From Bremia lactucae (lineage: Eukaryota; Oomycota; Peronosporomycetes; Peronosporales; Peronosporaceae): 64,000 nt of DNA. The translations under genes were made by a program, and so were the position numbers. The notes beneath the pieces were generated by a model. It was not told where the DNA came from. It was given only the letters and a program-made list of their open reading frames with translations, and ran no database searches. The first letter of the stretch is position 1, and each line of letters starts with the position of its first letter. Location: contig NC_090622.1 of the NCBI RefSeq assembly GCF_004359215.1, positions 2,825,550 to 2,889,549 on the forward strand. The letters run 5' to 3'. Shown one piece after another: positions 62,669-64,000 of this stretch.

Positions 62669-63783
62669 CTAGTTCGTGCACTTGGGCGAGAAAAGAATGC
62701 CACACCGATTCGCCGAATGGCTACGAATCTTTTTTTCGAGCGCGGGAGAAGCGTCATACGACACCGGAGTGCGATCATGGGATGGCAAGCTACTTTTATC
62801 AGCGCTACATAGAATGTAGGTGAGAGAGATCGTAATATGTCTGCTCGATTCAATGTACACACACCACTCTTTCTCGTCGCTTTTGTAGCACTGCACCAGT
62901 GTGTACATGTAAACTGCAACACTTTCCATTTCCAAATATTTCATTTCAAGAGATTTAGTCTCCATCGAATGAGTCTTCAATGACATGGCTGCGTTAAAAA
63001 TTGTCTTTGTGCGCGACGACATGACCCAGGACTGCTTCAATGTCAAGCCTTTCTTGCTTGAGTCTATTGAGACAGTGGGGCCTGACATCATTGTAAATCG
63101 TGAAGACATGAAACTATCAATTCGTTCATCACGCATTCCAGTGCCGTAATCTTCTTACTTTGTAGGATGTGTTGCCCCTTGTGTATATTTCTCTGAGATT
63201 GTTGAGAAGCCACAATCGCCATGATACGCTCTTTCGCATCGAAAGGAATGACTGCACTTGTAACTGAGTCATCGTCGCTGGGTACAGCAGCAAATTCTAG
63301 TGGGGGGTAAAAAATGATAACAGCATAAAGATGAATCAAATAGAAGCACTGCTGTACGGAGCTGTTCTGCAAAAGGCGAACCTTTTTCCAGCTTGATATT
63401 TGTATCGTTCCACATCGAATCATTTTTTGGAGATAGAACCGAGACACAAAAACCATCATCAGGTTGATTATTAGAACTTTCCCGAGCAAAAAGTAATCGC
63501 TTTTGCCAGCCTTCTGGTGGTCGGTCTAGCAGAAGGCTGCTTTGCGATGACATCGATGGGGATGGGGAACTCGATGCTGTTTGATTGAGTGTATATTTTG
63601 CCTACATTAACGGACAATCAAGCAAAATAATAAGACATTAGACAGAGCAAGCTCGTTTCAAGATTCATACCGGAGGAGGAATTTTCGTAGAAAATTGAGA
63701 TTGCAAAACTGGTGTATAAACGAAATGGAATCAGTTCAATTTCAGGTGTAAGTTATGAAGCACGTACCTTCAGCACGGCTCAT
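62669..63783 (-). CDS. Unknown protein, five exons: complement(join(62669..63081,63159..63296,63358..63601,63671..63708,63768..63783))
   Basis: Four GT-AG introns of 59, 69, 61 and 77 nt (63709-63767, 63602-63670, 63297-63357, 63082-63158) join five short open pieces into one 283-codon frame. Phase agrees at every junction, which is unlikely by chance. The start is the ATG at 63783; an in-frame stop lies about 23 codons upstream. The product begins MSRAEVLQSQFSTKIPPP, is Ser-rich, then has PPEGWQKRLLFARES, AAVPSDDDSVTSAVIPFDAKERIMAIVASQQSQ, KGLTLKQSWVMSSRTKTIF, a Met/Lys/Glu-rich helix (METKSLEMKYLEMES) and YKSDEKEWCVYIESSRHITI. No family was recognised. The last 50 residues are less convincing, and a further intron there is possible. 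It is the only intron-rich gene in the window. Confidence 0.6.
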
Positions 63784-64000
63784 TTTAAAAGACAGCGGTG
63801 ATGCTCTGGATGGACTCGAAGGTGGCGTGGCATGATCTCTTCAGGCATAACGGGAAAGTTAATGTAAAGCTCGCTTCACAAGACTTTGACTTCATACAGA
63901 TCCCTTGTGATCGAGAATGCACGATCACGATGAGAAAATTCCCGAGCCTAAGTACAACAATTATCAGCATTGAGCAATCTTGTCGTAAGTTACCTCCCTC
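63784..64000 (-). other. Upstream region of the five-exon gene
   Basis: The minus-strand sequence holds an open frame (63785-63970) with no recognised domain and an intron-like GTAACTTAC...CTGATAATTG...ACTTAG (63950-63994). Either a 5' untranslated exon of the five-exon gene or the last exon of an upstream gene is possible. Confidence 0.3.

Overview
The window looks like nuclear DNA of an oomycete, most likely Peronosporales (Phytophthora or downy mildew group). The evidence is a GH12 xyloglucanase-like protein and an NPP1/NLP protein of the oomycete plant-interaction type, large intron-poor housekeeping genes, short GT-AG introns of about 60-75 nt, and Ty3/Gypsy chromoviruses with the YFDD reverse transcriptase signature common in these genomes. 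Genus cannot be fixed from the sequence.

Layout. 1-3.7 kb: an LTR fragment, then a secreted GH12-like gene whose two catalytic Glu positions are replaced. 3.7-15.2 kb: a transposon nest. It holds a broken plus-strand Gypsy chromovirus (A), a decayed Mutator-like transposase, and a truncated minus-strand Gypsy (C). 15.8-16.5 kb: an NLP gene with altered metal-site residues. 18.2-25.4 kb: DNA polymerase epsilon catalytic subunit. 25.6-26.3 kb: a Gypsy RT scrap and an LTR fragment. 27.5-36 kb: a spliced BSD-domain gene and a 2241-residue SWR1-type ATPase fused to WW, F-box and beta-helix regions. 36.3-44.6 kb: a second Gypsy family (G2) gag joined at a single N to a Copia array in which two internal regions share one LTR. 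45.2-49.7 kb: a gene island with an ACSF3-like acyl-CoA synthetase, a divergently transcribed 2-Cys peroxiredoxin and a PH-domain protein. 50.2-61.7 kb: Gypsy B (minus), a second G2 LTR-gag, LTR fragments, Copia scraps and an internally inverted Gypsy (D). 62.7-63.8 kb: a five-exon gene of unknown function, visible only after splicing.

Overall the window alternates compact housekeeping islands with repeat-rich stretches. The two plant-interaction-type genes (GH12-like, NLP) sit at the repeat-rich borders, as expected for a two-speed oomycete genome. Both carry substitutions at residues needed for the family's classical activity, so both may act as decoys or non-lytic relatives. The most unusual items are an antisense coding region seen at the 3' end of two separate Gypsy chromovirus copies, the SWR1-F-box-beta-helix fusion, and the spliced unknown gene at the right end.

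There are no prokaryotic operons, CRISPR arrays or intact tRNA/rRNA genes. All element names (A-D, G2, R2, R3, R5, LTR family 1) are local to this report.
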